Assembly: GCA_963682025.1 (NCBI GenBank)
Contig: OY821521.1
Coordinates: 96,766,051 to 96,830,050, forward strand
Length of the DNA stretch: 64,000 nt
Origin: Cordilura impudica
Lineage: Eukaryota > Arthropoda > Insecta > Diptera > Scathophagidae
Direction of reading: 5' to 3'
The position numbers and the translations under genes are program-made. This document shows, in pieces, positions 21,315 to 33,310 of the stretch. The notes under the pieces were generated by a model. The model saw only the letters and a program-made list of their open reading frames with translations, ran no database searches and was not told where the DNA came from. The stretch's first letter is position 1; every line of letters starts with the position of its first letter.

Positions 21315-23723
21315 TTATTTGGTTTGAGCTCCTAAATAGGTACCACAAGTAGGACAGTAGTGACGAGCATTTTTACAACTGTCAAAAATATATGGCAAAC
21401 AACAACAGCAACTAAATTGGAAGAAAAAGAAAAATAAAGTTTTCAAATTATTATTCTGACTTTCTACTTGTTTTCAATTCACATCATTTTTTTTCAAATT
21501 TCGTTGTTCTATAATTCATATTCTGCAAAAAAAATATTAAAGGCATTATTCATGAATTGTTAAAAGTGCTTTTGTTACCATCGGACTAAACTTTCTTGAT
21601 AAAAGTGAAATTTTTGAAATTTTATTTGAAGAAAATAAATTTGTTTTAAATCTTTTTATTAATAAGAAGAGATTTTTATAATCTTTTTATTAATGTAAGA
21701 TGACATATTTATATGAGAATTAGATTAAAAAATGGACCGATTCTGAGTATATTTTGTAAGAGTATCAGCATTTGTTAAAAGTATCTGTGCAATTTTTTTT
21801 TGATAGATTTAAGTGAAGATCGGGATTTGTGGGCTATGATTAAGAATGGTGCTACATGGTTTATATTTATTATTAATTATGGGTGAGATAAACACACATA
21901 AACAAAATTTTAACGAGATCTATATGATAATTTGGATCTTGAGGCAATTTAAGTCGATCTCATTGGGGTCGTTTGTATGTGAACTAGGTCTGAATATGCA
22001 ACGATGTTCACCAATTTCAACAGTTTTTGTCCAATGGCCGATATAACCTTATATACCAAATTTCATGAAAATATATTGATATTTGCGAGCTGTAGTTTGA
22101 TGACAAGGTTTTGTATGGACACACAAACGGACAGACGGACGAACATCGTGGAAGTGGTATGTAGATCGATCAAGTCAAGTAGAGATGAATATTTTAAAAC
22201 ACACATGTCTCATAGATAGCATAACACTTAAAACATCACTTCATTTTTCAGCATTCTGATTGATTTTTAACGGGGATAATAAAAGAAATAAGCACAATCT
22301 CTTGTCAGCTGTCATACGTTTACTGTAAGATTTCTGTTAATAATAGAGAAAAGTTCTCTACAAAAAAAATACTCATTTTGTAACTCTTCTAAAGTAAAGG
22401 CTTAAGAGATAAGAGCTTCCCAAAGAAATATCAGAAAAAGCTCATGTATAAATTTACCTATTTCTTATAACTTTGTGATCAGATTTTAATTTTTTTTTAT
22501 ACCCTATACCACTATGTGGTTTGGGTATAATGACTTTGTGCTGCTGTTTGTAACAACCAAAAATATTTGACCTAGACCCATCTTTAATTATACCGATCGA
22601 ATCAGAATCACTTTCTGAGTTGATTTAACAATGTCCGTCCGTCCGTCCGTCTGTGTGTCCATGTAAAGCTTGTAATCAAACTGCAGGTCGCAAATATGAA
22701 TATGAAATTTGGTATATAAGCTTTTATCGGCCATGGGATGAACGCTATTGAAATTGGTGAGAATCGGTCCATGTTCAGACCTAGCCCCCATACAAATTAC
22801 CCATATGAAATCGACATAAATTGCCATAAGATCCAAATTGTCATATAGATATTACTCAAATTGGGTTTGTATGCGTTCATTACATCCACTAATGAGTAGT
22901 CCAAAAATGATCCCTTTGACCCCATATAGAGCTGCTTCCCGATCTTCACTTAAATCTATTAAAAAACAAAAATATTGAACTGATTCTTCTCAAATTTTGT
23001 TTGTACATATTTTTGCAAAATACAAGAGACTTTACCAAACATGATCAGGATCGGTCCATTTTTGGACCTAGTCCCTTTATAGATATAGCATCCGATATGA
23101 ATTTTTTCATATCTGCAGCCAAAAAAATTAATAAAAATCCCACTCAAATTTGGTTTTTGCTTATTTTCAATGTCCAGTTAGTTGGGCCTAAGAGATAGGG
23201 TTTCTAAACGCATGGTATAGGGTATCGTATAGTCGGTCTAGACCGACTATAATTTTCTTACTTGTTTTTGTTATTGTTGTTTTAGATTATCCCACGAAGA
23301 GATTCTTAATAAACTTACGTAGTACAAAATAATATAACGGCGATTATATGGGTCATCATGCTACTTTCATATTCACATCGAGTCGTTTGTGTTGCATGAC
23401 AGGATGGACAGTAAGCCAAATGCGAGCGCGCTCCAAATTGTGTTGATGGATAATCTATGCAAAGAAATAATTAAATTATAAAAATTTATTTAGAAAACTC
23501 CAATATTAATATTACTTATTGCCGGTTGAGGTATTGAATATATTTGCTCCAGTCCTAGCCTCTGATGCTCATATTGATTATGCTGTTGTTCGCTATATGG
23601 AATTCCTTCTAAAGTTGGATATGCTGGTGGTTGTGATGATTGCTTAGAGTAATCTTGCACCGACACCGGTTCACCCGGTAAATGATTGTCCATCATGTTC
23701 ATAATTTCTTGTTTTGTTGGCAT
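21315..23723 (-). CDS. LITAF-domain protein, gene 2 (three exons, 146 aa)
   Basis: Minus-strand exons are 23723-23516, 23454-23319 and 21411-21315. The first intron is 61 nt and the second is 1907 nt; all sites are GT-AG (GTAATA/GCATAG, GTAAGT/AATTTAG). The product begins MPTKQEIMNMMDNHLPGEP, has the WW-domain ligand QPPAYPTLEG at about residues 32-41, then LAYCPSCHATQTTRCEYES, the hydrophobic MMTHIIAVILFCTTCCCCLP segment, and KNARHYCPTCGTYLGAQTK before TAA. This is a complete LITAF domain. PPxY motifs in LITAF proteins recruit Nedd4-type ubiquitin ligases at endosomes. The middle exon is 136 nt with the same phases as in gene 3, showing common descent. The large intron carries family M copies. 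AATAAA overlaps the stop codon; no other poly(A) signal is obvious. Confidence 0.9.
21690..22170 (+). mobile_element. Family M diverged fragment in gene 2 intron 2
   Basis: AAAAAATGGACCGATTCTGAG, TAGATTTAAGTGAAGATCGGG and GACACACAAACGGACAGACGG occur in family M order, but neither the head hairpin nor the exact 3' end is present. It is antisense to gene 2. Confidence 0.65.
22497..23267 (-). mobile_element. Family M copy M3, near complete, in gene 2 intron 2
   Basis: The plus strand starts TATACCCTATACCACTATGTGG and includes GTCCGTCCGTCCGTCTGTGTG. It ends with the hairpin GTCGGTCTAGACCGAC and ATTTTCTTACTTGTT. It is about 770 bp, in the same orientation as gene 2, and lies 50 bp downstream of exon 2's donor. 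Confidence 0.85.
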
Positions 23724-23790
23724 GTTGTTGCCTTTCGTGTTTATTTTCGTTTGCGTTCAATAAAATTTCAATAAAATACTATTTTTGCAA

Positions 23791-23798
23791 CTTATATA
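23791..23798 (-). promoter_or_regulatory. Putative TATA box of LITAF gene 2
   Basis: Read on the minus strand, TATATAAG lies about 70 bp before the gene 2 ATG, implying a 5' leader of roughly 40 nt. The leader is purine-rich and has no upstream ATG. Confidence 0.45.
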
Positions 23799-23799
23799 C

Positions 23800-24220
23800 A
23801 AATACTCATTATCAATAGAAAGATCTTAACGACACTAAAAGGAATTGTAAAATGTAATGAAATGATGACATGCGATTTTAAATGAGATCATGTTTGTTGT
23901 GGTTTTGAATTTAATTATAATATACAGAAATTAACTAAAAATAATCTGATACGACACTGTGAAATAGGTGACCATTACTTTTATACTTGAAATCAAAATA
24001 CAGAACTAAAACGTAGCAATAAATTATTAATGAGTAATGAGTGTAAATGAAAAAAAATCCACAATCGTAACAGTGTTGGCCTCTAGTGCTTACAAAATTA
24101 TATTAAAGGATTGCCTTTGACAAGATGTATTATGATTTATTATTATACAAGTTGAATTCTATAAGTCTAGTAATTCTTTAGTTTTCTAGTTAAAATGTTT
24201 TTTACTGAACAGATCTCGGT
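23800..24220. other. Gene 2 upstream DNA, nothing recognised
   Basis: There is no open frame of note and no match to the window's repeats. It is presumably host intergenic sequence. Confidence 0.4.
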
Positions 24221-24394
24221 AAGTTAAAATAATCGAAGTGTTTTCTGGTGTTCTACAAGGAAATCATCTTGGTCCAGTTCTTTTTACTTTATTTATCAAA
24301 TTCTCTTATACGCCGATGATGTCAAACTCTTCAAAATTACATGATAATTTGTAATAATTTGTACAAATTATCATAAAATTTACTGGATCCTGTT

Positions 24395-25995
24395 CGTTTA
24401 CTTCAAAAACCCAGTAAAAGAGAACAAATGAGTGCATAAAGTGATAGTTCATTTTTTGAAAACTTGTTAGCTTTTACTGGATATATTTTTGCCAGTAAGA
24501 ATTAGCAAGCAAGAAAAAACATATGTTTGAAAAACATATGATTGAGTTTTGTGGTAAATAAAGCAAAAATACTACAATTATCTTTTTGTGCAAAAATTTT
24601 AAATAATAATTTTGATGAAATTAACGACAAAAAAAGTAAATAAATATTCACATAAACAGGTTTCATTAATTTAAATCTTTTAAAACAGGTTCCTGCCAAA
24701 AAAAAATATGTTTATCTGCGTATTTCTTTCACAATAAATGTTTATTTACAATTTAAATAAAATATATTCTTCTAATTGACTCGTTTATTTCAAAAACCAG
24801 TCAAGCAACAAACTACTGATTTTGAGTAAATCAAAGAAATCTTCCTAGAATCTTTAATTTTTTTTAGAAAATTTATATTTTTTCCTATGAAAGTTATCAA
24901 TTTGTGTAACCGTTTGATAAACATAAAACTTTTTTTATCTATACTAACAAGTATGTAAAAAAAAATGTAAAGTTTGCATTTGACTGGTTTCTGAACCAAA
25001 CAGCCATCACTATTTTAAATGTCATACGAAATATTCAAATTTTATTAGGGGCTTCAAGAATTAAATGAAAAATCATTTTCTTAGATACAATTTTTTTCAT
25101 CCTCATACACTCGCTCTGCACTACATTCTGCTTCCGTGATGGGGCATTGAAAAATATTGTCATAAAACTCTTCGTATCCAACCAAGTAGGGTTTTAGAGC
25201 ATGTAAATATTTTATTTTTACATTTGTTGGGACCTATAACATTCACGAAAAAAATCAGACTAGGGCTTAATATTACGCAGTGTAAAATAAACCATTTTTT
25301 ATTTTTTACTCACCTTTCCTGAAGGATATGCGATCCCTGTAGGTTAAGCCGGAGGATAATGTGTTTTTAGCATGGTAAATGTTGATAAACCAAGTTCATC
25401 TATAAATTGTTTCACAACTACTTTTCCTGACAAGTTCTTGTTATAAGAAAACTATTTGGAATGGTTTCATCAGAATTTCTAATTTTCTTGTACGACCGAG
25501 GCCACCATTTTTTAAATGATTTAACATCTTGAAGGGTTACATCGTGCATATTAAATCTACCTGTTTTACTGGCCTTCAGTATTAAAAATACCGCCGTTTA
25601 AAGCAGAAACCAGTTAACCGCTGTCCCTGGACTTCTTACTGCGTTAAATGAAGATTTCCCGACTTTGCTTCACCATCTCAGGGGGTCAAAATTTTAATTG
25701 TTTTTACATTTAACGATGCATTTACCTTTGAAAAACAATTTCAGATTTTTTGTTGCTTGACTGGTTTTTCAAATAAGCGATTCAATTAAGGTATATTTCT
25801 TTTTTTTAATTTAGAGTTTCACTTCTTCTTCACTTTCAAAAGTGTTTATAATCAGCTATTTCTATGAACTTGAAAACTCTTACAAATTGCTGTTCGTTTA
25901 CTATTTTGAATATATATGTTTTTGAGAACTAATTTTTCTTACTCTCAGAAATTTCGATGTTTACTGGGAAAGTAAACGAACAGAGCTACTTTCAA
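24395..25995. mobile_element. 1.6-kb insert, outer element (CTGTTCGTTTACTT ends)
   Basis: The left end is CTGTTCGTTTACTTCAAAAA with CCCAGTAAA. The right end is the inverse, TTTACTGGGAAAGTAAACGAACAG. CAAAATTAC occurs just outside on both sides (about 24333 and 25995) and may be a target duplication, though extra bases on the left make the border unclear. No transposase is recognisable. It contains a related inner element. Confidence 0.55.
24776..25790. mobile_element. Inner related element with ~33-bp inverted ends
   Basis: The left end is AATTGACTCGTTTATTTCAA, then AAACCAGTCAAGCAACAAA. The right end is the inverse, running from TTTGTTGCTTGACTGG at about 25752 to CGATTCAATT. The ends resemble those of the outer element (TCGTTTAYTTCAAAAACC), so two relatives are nested. 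It is noncoding. Confidence 0.65.
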
Positions 25996-26989
25996 AATTA
26001 CAATCCGATTTAGATAATTTTTATGCATGGTGAAATATAAGTCTTATGGAGCTATATAAAAAATGCAAGCACATGTTCTTTTACTGATGTACAAATCTAC
26101 ATATTACTTATTTTTTGAATGATAGTGACCTGGATTCGATTGTTACATTCTAGATCTTGGAATTTTATTAGATCATAGATTAAATTTTCGTCGCATATAT
26201 CTGCAGCAGTAAATAAAGCTATAGCGTTCTTGAATTTATGAAGCGACGAAATAAAAAATTTTCTGATCCATATGTAACCAAACAGCGATATAAATCCCTA
26301 GTTCTTCCTATCCTGGATAATGGTTTTATAATATGGGATCCGTCGAATCTGTCCAGAATTAATTTATTTTAATCTGTTTACGTGAAACTTACAGCTCTTA
26401 AATACTAATTATTTACGATTTAACTATAATAATAATGATCCATTTCGCCGGTTGTGTGAGCAGTTTTATGGAATTTACCACATCATAGGATTGTCCAAAA
26501 AGAAAGAACCTTTATTATTCGATTTCTACATAATTAAATTGACACTATTTTATTTGTTTTATCTTTTTATGTTAACACCAAATATATTAGTCGGTAACGA
26601 TATTTGTAATTCCATAAATTTTAAATAAATAAATAAATGAAATTCAAGCCGGAATTACATACTTCTTCAAATACCTTTTAATTATTCGTGTGAATTGATT
26701 TCTTATTTTGTTGTCCCCTAACGAAGATAACATGCGTTTCACATTTATAAGTTCACTAAATTTTTTTGCCACAATATCTCCAGAACGACGCACTGAAAGG
26801 TAAGAATGGAAACAAACTTTGTAGATAGCGAAGAATGGAATAACAAGAAAGAAATAACAAATAAATAATTTTTGACTAAAGGTTCAATTATAATTATTAA
26901 TTAACAGTAACAAAATATATCCTCATTCCACAATTATAAAGTTATAAAAGTTTTTAAACGAAAAGTGAAGAAATGTCAACATTCATGTA

Positions 26990-27420
26990 AAAAATTTATT
27001 GTATGTAATCGCCTTTCTTATAGTAAAGTCATTACTTCCTTCTTTCATACTTTCAACAGGGCTTTTAATTATAGTTTGGTAATTCTTTGCCAAACTCATT
27101 AAACTTGCAGTTGATTTAAGCTGTCGATTACTTCTACACACTTTTCTATGGGGTTGACGTCTGGTGAACATGCAGAACACTTCAAAACTAGTATTATTTT
27201 TAATAAAAACTACTTTTTGGTTTCACGGCTGCATGGATTCGAGCACTATCCTATTGAAAACACCACTAAGTATCACATATATCCTCTAAAAATGGCAACA
27301 GACTTTTCTTGCAAAATTGTATGTAGTCTATACTCTTCATCCGATAAGATGTTATATGAAACTGCAACCAACTCTCTCATTTGCGTTCCGACGTACACTG
27401 GGTTAGAATTGCCTGTTTTC
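26990..27420 (-). pseudogene. Tc1/mariner-type transposase remnant
   Basis: On the minus strand at 27170-27110, one frame reads SPDVNPIEKCVEVID, matching the SPDLNPIE catalytic box (third acidic residue) of Tc1-like transposases. In the neighbouring frame RQLKSTASLMSLAKNYQTI and PVESMKEG resemble the following C-terminal helix and the VESMPRR box. The upstream part to 27420 is too decayed to align by eye. Confidence 0.5.
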
Positions 27421-27634
27421 TAGGATTAATTAAAAAAAAAGTATAAGAAATTCTACATCACTTGTCGTTAAAATTAATGTCAAACGTGCTCTGGTGTTTT
27501 TGTATTGAAACTTAAAAGTCAGACTTTATTGAAATTTTTTGTGCGAAAATTTCGCCTTGTAAAAATGTATTTATTTGAAAAAGTATTTCAAAAGTAAACA
27601 ACTCGGGTTATTTTGCAAATATTTTGTTAACATA

Positions 27635-28026
27635 TCGCACCTGTATCTCTAAAGTGAGTCAACTCAAAAGTTTTAAATTTTCACTTTTTGCATGAAAACG
27701 ATACACAGTGGTCATATCTATCCACTATAAAAATCTTACATCGATTTTTCTAGTCTTTTGCAAAAAAAAAATACAGTTGTAACCCTCTTAAGAGTATCTT
27801 CTTTAGAATCCAATAAAAAGATATATTTTGAGCTGCACTCAAGAAACTTAATATATTAGATGATCACTGAAAAAATCGCAAAAACAATTACTGTTGTATA
27901 CTAATTATTCGCAATTATTTACAAAGAAACAACTGTTTTTAAATTTTACAGTAAATATTTAAAAAAACCGTTTTTTGCCTCTACTGAAAAAATTTTGAGT
28001 TGACTACTTTAGAGGTACAGGTGCGA
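27635..28026. mobile_element. MITE, TCGCACCTG family, copy B (uninterrupted)
   Basis: It runs from TCGCACCTGTATCTCTAAAG at 27635 to TTTAGAGGTACAGGTGCGA at 28026, about 392 bp, TA-flanked. It serves as the empty-site reference for the hAT insertion in copy C. Confidence 0.88.
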
Positions 28027-28617
28027 TATGTGTAACCAATTGTGTTTGACAGTGTTTAGTAGTTTTTTTACATTGGGCGTGCAGGAAAAAACTAGGATTT
28101 TTATATTTTTAATAGACATATTATTATTATTCGTGTACATTCAAAATTTTACGCCGCCTTTTTGCGCCTTTTAGAAGCTATGCATTATTTTATGCAAGTC
28201 CTACAGCAGTGAAATTACCAAAAAATCATATTGATCTCGCGACTGCTGCTGTTGTCTGTGTTTTGTTATTTTTAATGTAAGTGGCAACCTAGAACTGATT
28301 AAGAAAAAAGAATAGTAACTGAAACAAAAAAAAAGTCCGGAAAAAATTTAAAGAGGCTATGGAGTTAATAGTTTACCAACGAATGATGGGAATACGGCAA
28401 GACGTTTTTTCCAAAACATTGCAAAATCGGCCTAACCATTCAAAAATACCCAGGGGAAGTCGACATAAAATCGACGAAACGTCGGGACGAACTATAATTG
28501 ATGCATTTTTAATTACATTATAAAGATTTATGCCTTATTAGCTAAAAAAAAAAATTTCTTAAAATCCAAAAATAGATTTGAGTTTAACAAAATTAAGTAA
28601 GGAAATTAGAGTCAGTC
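28027..28617. other. No gene recognised
   Basis: AT-rich DNA with no long frame and no repeat match that I could see. Confidence 0.4.
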
Positions 28618-29014
28618 TACACCATTTCCAATTAAAACTGAGAACTTTTCAAATGAAATTGAGAAAATTACAAATGAAATTGAGATTTTCCATTTGAAAT
28701 TGAGAAAATTACAAATGAAATTGAGAATTTTTAAAATGGGAAATTTGTTTTATTACATATCTTATTTTTTTTCAAATATCTAATTTTTTATGTACATAAT
28801 CTAATTTTAAATAATCATAATCTCAATTTCAATTTCACTTTTTCATAAATTTTCAATAAAAATCTTTAATTAAACTTCACCAAAAAATTTAAAAAAAAAA
28901 TATGTTATTTTCTCAATTTCAATTGAAATTTTTTCAATTTCAAATTTTCTCAATGACAAATGGAAAATCTCAATTTCAATTCGATTTTTCTCAATTTCAA
29001 TTGGAAATGGTGTA
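28618..29014. mobile_element. Palindromic MITE with internal AAATTGAGAAAATT repeats
   Basis: The left end TACACCATTTCCAATT and right end AATTGGAAATGGTGTA are inverted. Each arm is built of short direct repeats of ACAAATGAAATTGAGAAAATT type (28650-28735, inverse at 28895-28990). It is about 397 bp with TA at the borders and is noncoding. A hairpin of nearly the whole element is predicted. Confidence 0.78.
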
Positions 29015-29186
29015 GTTCCACAGTTTGTCTAGAAAGTATTCGTACTATTCAGTCCTACTTTTTGGAATATAGTAAAAAAAGTAAGTGACCTTATAAATGT
29101 GGAGCGGACATTTTGTAAAATTAATTTTAAAATTTTAAGATTACAATTTTTACCGGAATAAGATTTTTAAAAATAAAATTTCTTTT

Positions 29187-29942
29187 TATACCCTATACCA
29201 CTATGTGGTTTGGGTATATTGACTTTGTGCTGCTGTTTGTAACAACCAAAAATATTTGACCTAGACCCATCTTTTATTATACCGATCGAATCAGAATCAC
29301 TTTTTGAATCGATTTAACTATGTCCGTCCGTCCGTCCGTCCGTCTGTGTGTCCATGTAAATCTTGTAATCAAACTGCAGGTCGCAAATATGAATATATAT
29401 TGATGAAATTTAATACATAACTTTTTATCGGCCATGGGATGAACGCTATTGAAATTGGTGAGAATCGGTCCATGTTCAGACCTAGCCCCCATACAAATGA
29501 CCCCTATAAAATCGACATAAATTGCCATAAGATCCAAATTGTCGTATAGAATAGTCCAAAAACGGTCCCTATGGGACAACTCTTGGTCATAGGCCCAATA
29601 TAGAGCTTCTTCCCGATCTTCACTTAAATCTATCAAAAAACAAAAATATTTCACTGATTCATCTCAAATTTTGTTTATATATATTTTCGCAAAATACAAG
29701 AGACTTTACCAACCATGGTCAGGATCGGACCAATTTTGGACCTAGTCCCCATATAGACATAGCATCCGATATGAACTTTTTCATATCTGCAGCCAAAAAA
29801 ATTAATAAAAATGCCACTCAAATTTGGTTTATGCTTATTTTCTATATCCAATTAGTTGGGCCTAAGAGATAGGGTCTCTAAACGCATGGTATAGGGTATC
29901 GTGTAGTCGGTCTAGACCGACTATAATTTTCTTACTTGTTTT
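29187..29942 (-). mobile_element. Family M copy M4, near complete
   Basis: It has the same head hairpin and tail as M3, in the same orientation. A GTCCGTCCGTCCGTCCGTC tract is present at about 29323. It contains a fortuitous 125-codon frame that reads through the repeat and should not be taken for a gene. Confidence 0.85.
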
Positions 29943-30299
29943 ATTTTAAATTATAGATATTTAATTACTTTTCTAAAACTAAATATTTGCCAGCCCATGT
30001 AGTTCTGCATATTAATTTATGGGAAATATATTGTTATTTACTATGTACATAGAAATTAAATCAAACAGTGGCCGGAAATAAGTTACAACAACGTCACTGG
30101 GTTTTATCATGAAATCATTATTATAACTTTTTACATTTTATAAAATGTTTTTGTTTTGTTTACAATACATTATTACTTACTTAATTGTTTGTTATTTACT
30201 ACAACTTGTATACTCTCCATAACTCCATAGGGTGATACGAGTTTGTTCTGATGTTTGGTTGGATGTTTGGTTTTAGTGGCAGTTCAGCTTCTGTAAAAC

Positions 30300-31170
30300 A
30301 ATAATAATCAAATGATTAAGTTTTGTAAACCACGCCACTTAAAAAACTATGGTAAAAGTACTAGAGCCAACCTGAGCTAAAAAAAAGCAGATAATATCCG
30401 TCAGCTATAAGTCCGATTGATTCTCAGATAGGATGATCAGTACGTGTTTGCCTAATGTTCTGAATATAACACTGCCTAGAGCCTTATATTCAAAGAAGAT
30501 ATTTTTTACTGCATCCACTTATCCAGGTATTCCGCAGCTTCGGCAGTGTTTGTTGTACTGAAGTCTGAGTCATCCTGCATTTTTATCGATCAGCCAATGG
30601 CCTTCCACTGCTTCTACTGAAGAGAGATTTAGTCCATCTGATCGTCCTGATGATTACACTACTCCCTCTATTTTCAGTTCCCTTAGTGTTTCCCAGTCGA
30701 GTTGGGACTGACACCGCGGAAGAAGCGTCAAGAGCGGAACCTATCCCTGCCCGTTCCTCTCCCCGTTAAATACCGAAAAAATTACAACGGCCGATGGCTC
30801 ATGCCAACAATATGTGTAGAAATTCCTACAACCACCCTGATCGCCTGAATCTGCGCCAAAAGGCACTACCATCGTTGAGTAGTTTGTAAGAAGGTGTAAT
30901 ATCGAAATCGCAGGAGCAGACTTCCGTACTTTTTCTTTGAGCCATCAGTAAAGACACAAGTATCATTTGCTGGCGTTGGATCACCTCTGTCCCAGACCCT
31001 TCAGTAAAGCAGCTTGACTTAAAACGACCTACTAAAATCCAATCTATAGATATAAATGAGTTGCGTGGATGACCATCATCGCCCAGCCCAATCCCTTTGA
31101 CCCAGTAACTTTGAATTTGGACTGTAGGTTCCTTTCTCAGCGTAAAGATCCACTAAGAAGGAATTTTTAA
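30300..31170 (-). pseudogene. Very degraded non-LTR C-terminal region
   Basis: GC content rises here relative to its neighbours. On the minus strand, YNKHCRSCGIPG and LGKHVLIILSE fit the cysteine-rich C-terminal end of R1/LOA-like elements (CRxCG, then a LGR-Y helix). Other fragments are too mutated to order. I am not sure of the clade. Confidence 0.35.
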
Positions 31171-31264
31171 ATATTCGTACTACTAGTAAGGTTTTAAAGG
31201 CTAAAAAATGCGTTTATTCATATATATTTTTTTTTTTTTTTAAGATATGAATAAGAGAGAATTG

Positions 31265-31540
31265 GTTTTGCTGTACAGAAATGGGAAAATGCATGCTAAA
31301 TTATGGGAAAATTCCTGTTAAGTCTATTGGAAATGCATGCTAAATGGTAAAAATGCATTTCATGTGCATATTTTTGTTTTTTCGAAAGATTTTTTTATTT
31401 GCAGCTTTGAAAATCATTTTTCTTAATTCAGCATGCAATTTCCTTACATTGAGCATGCAATTTCCCTGCATTTAGTATGCAAATTTTTCTCATTTTTAAC
31501 ATAAAAATTCCCATTTTTAACATGCATTTTCTATAGTTAG
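31265..31540. repeat. Inverted/tandem GCATGCAATTTCC repeats
   Basis: ATGCATGCTAAATT-type motifs on the left (31290-31360) face GCATGCAATTTCC repeats and ATTCCCATTTTTAACATGCATTTT on the right (31430-31540). It is a hairpin-like repeat, possibly a MITE; the ends are not clear. Confidence 0.5.
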
Positions 31541-31589
31541 TATAACATTTGAAGTATCTTTGAAAAAATTCACAATTAAAAGTTTGAAT

Positions 31590-32600
31590 AAATAAGTCCG
31601 TGGCAGCGTATCTCCGGAGGCGCCTCGAAAAAAAGTTGCTTTGCGGTGAACATTATAACTCATTACCGGATCATATAAAATAAGAAAACATAAATGCGTT
31701 TAAATGGTGATATGTTTCCCGAAGTAATCACGAAGACTTTTAAAAAAAAATTTTTTTCCAGTATTTTGAAGTGAAAAACACGATTTTTTTTCTATAAAAT
31801 TTCGGTGAATTCGTTGTCAATAATGAAAAAAACACTCTCCCTGAGTACCTGGTGACGTATGTGCTGAAATATCGTATAAAATTTCAAAAGGATCGGTTAA
31901 GTAGATTTTGAGTTATGATGTTTAAATTTTTTTAAAAACTAATTTATATACGATATACCGTATGAAGCCGGCCGTTTGAAACGACGTATCTCGTTAGTTT
32001 TGCTCCAATTTTATTGAAATGTTGACACAACACTCTCGACGTGTTGTACATTCAAAATAGGATTTTAAAACTTATCCACCCTTCAATGGGGGTAAAAGCG
32101 GCCACAAGGGGGGAAATGGTAACAAATGAATCTATGAATATGAAATTTGGATGAATGATGAATTTTTTCGAAATTCGGTCATTTAAGGCGAAAAAAGGCC
32201 CAATAAGGGTAAAAATTTTACCTTTCTGCATCTTCTTAACATATTAATCTATATTATTCAATTCTGGTATACAGACTCCACCGAATACGTGTGCATCAGT
32301 CAAGAATGAATTTATTGACAATTCTAACGTCTGGGGGGAGGAAAAACGGCCAAAAATGGTAAAAATTGTACATTTGTTATATTCTAAACAAACAAATATG
32401 AAATATAGTTAGTTGAATCCGCTAGGGATAAAAATAAAAAAGAAAACTTTTGGAAATTCAGATGTTAAGGGGGTAAAAACGGCCAGTAAATGTAAACGGG
32501 TACATTTTTGAATCTTATTTACAAAGTAATTTAGGCATATGAAATTTGAAAATGAGAAACCTGGTACTTTTCAACTGGTAAATTTTCATTTGAAAATACA
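31590..32600. repeat. Degenerate direct repeats of ~100-140 bp (GGGGGTAAAAACGGCC)
   Basis: GGGGGTAAAAGCGGCC (32089), GGCGAAAAAAGGCC (32190), GGGGGGAGGAAAAACGGCC (32333) and GGGGGTAAAAACGGCC (32470) recur. Each is followed by GGTAAAAATT-GTAC-like sequence and a GAATATGAAATTTG-like tail. The upstream part (31590-32080) is unlike them but has no gene. It is an old tandem array or satellite remnant. Confidence 0.6.
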
Positions 32601-32612
32601 GTTTCTTAAAAA

Positions 32613-32740
32613 ACAAGTAAGAAAATTATATTCAGTCTAGACCGATACCCTATGCCATGCGGTTAGAGAATTGGTCTTTAGTCCAACTTAGCGTAAACCA
32701 AATCTGGGTGTAAATTTTATTAATTTTTTGCCTGCAGATC
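32613..32740 (+). mobile_element. Family M head fragment abutting a non-LTR element
   Basis: AACAAGTAAGAAAATTATA, then a mutated hairpin (CAGTCTAGACCGA) and ATACCCTATGCC. Family M similarity ends at about 32740, where EN-coding sequence starts on the other strand. Confidence 0.65.
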
Positions 32741-33310
32741 TGACAAGGGAATACACGGCTCTACGTTTTTGCATAAAATCGTTTGCTAACAACCCAAAGG
32801 GGTTTTTTGACGACCGAAACGATAAGGAGTCAGACGAATAATGCCATAATACGTTAGGTAAATTGAAATCACCAAGTATTAGAAGTGAGTCACCATTTTT
32901 CAGACAATTACTTACAGAGGAAATCGCATTAACATGAGCATCATATACTGAATTGACAGAACCAGTGATATAAGTAGTTTTATAAGTAGTTTTACTTGGT
33001 AAAATAGCTTTCACAATTGATGCTCAATTGTAGCATCAATATCATCAAATTCAACCAAACTTCAGGTAAACTTATTATTTACAACTATTAGAACCCCACC
33101 TCCAGCCTTTAATAACCTACCACGTCGAAATATCTGAAATTTACTCGACATAATCTCCGTATCAAGTATATTCCCGCGAAGCCAAGATTCCGTAAGTACT
33201 ATAACATCGAAATCCAATTCAAAACTGTTATTATAAAGGTTAGCAAGCCTCATATTAAGTCCACGCACATTCTGATAAGCAATACATATTTTACATGACC
33301 TTCGAAACAT
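32690..33310 (-). pseudogene. Non-LTR ORF2, AP-endonuclease domain, 3' truncated
   Basis: The minus-strand frame starts at 33310 (MFRRSCKICIAYQNVRGLN), then LDFDVIVLTESWLRG and LLKAGGGVLIVVNN. After a frame change it continues as CLKNGDSLLILGDFNLPNV-LW. N, E (TESW) and GDFN are the expected AP-endonuclease active-site positions. It then stops against a family M fragment; the RT part is absent. The start codon overlaps the ORF1 stop as TAATG (33308-33312). Confidence 0.78.

Larger units (their letters stand above)
24225..26500 (+). pseudogene. Degraded non-LTR reverse transcriptase split by a 1.6-kb insert
   Basis: Plus-strand RT motifs before the insert are VFSGVLQGNHLGPVLFTLFI and FLYADDVKLFKI (24235-24345). 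After the insert (from about 25995) come LQSDLDNFYAW, LYKKCKHMFF, DLGILLDHRLNFRRHI and FSDPYVTKQRYKSLVLPIL (to 26340). These are consecutive in ordinary Jockey-type elements. Stops and frame changes occur throughout, but the YADD box is intact here. Confidence 0.75.

Noticed and set aside
29277..29654. 125-codon minus-strand open frame
   Set aside because: It lies wholly inside family M copy M4. Equivalent frames in other M copies are broken and the peptide merely translates the (GTCY)n tract and flanks.
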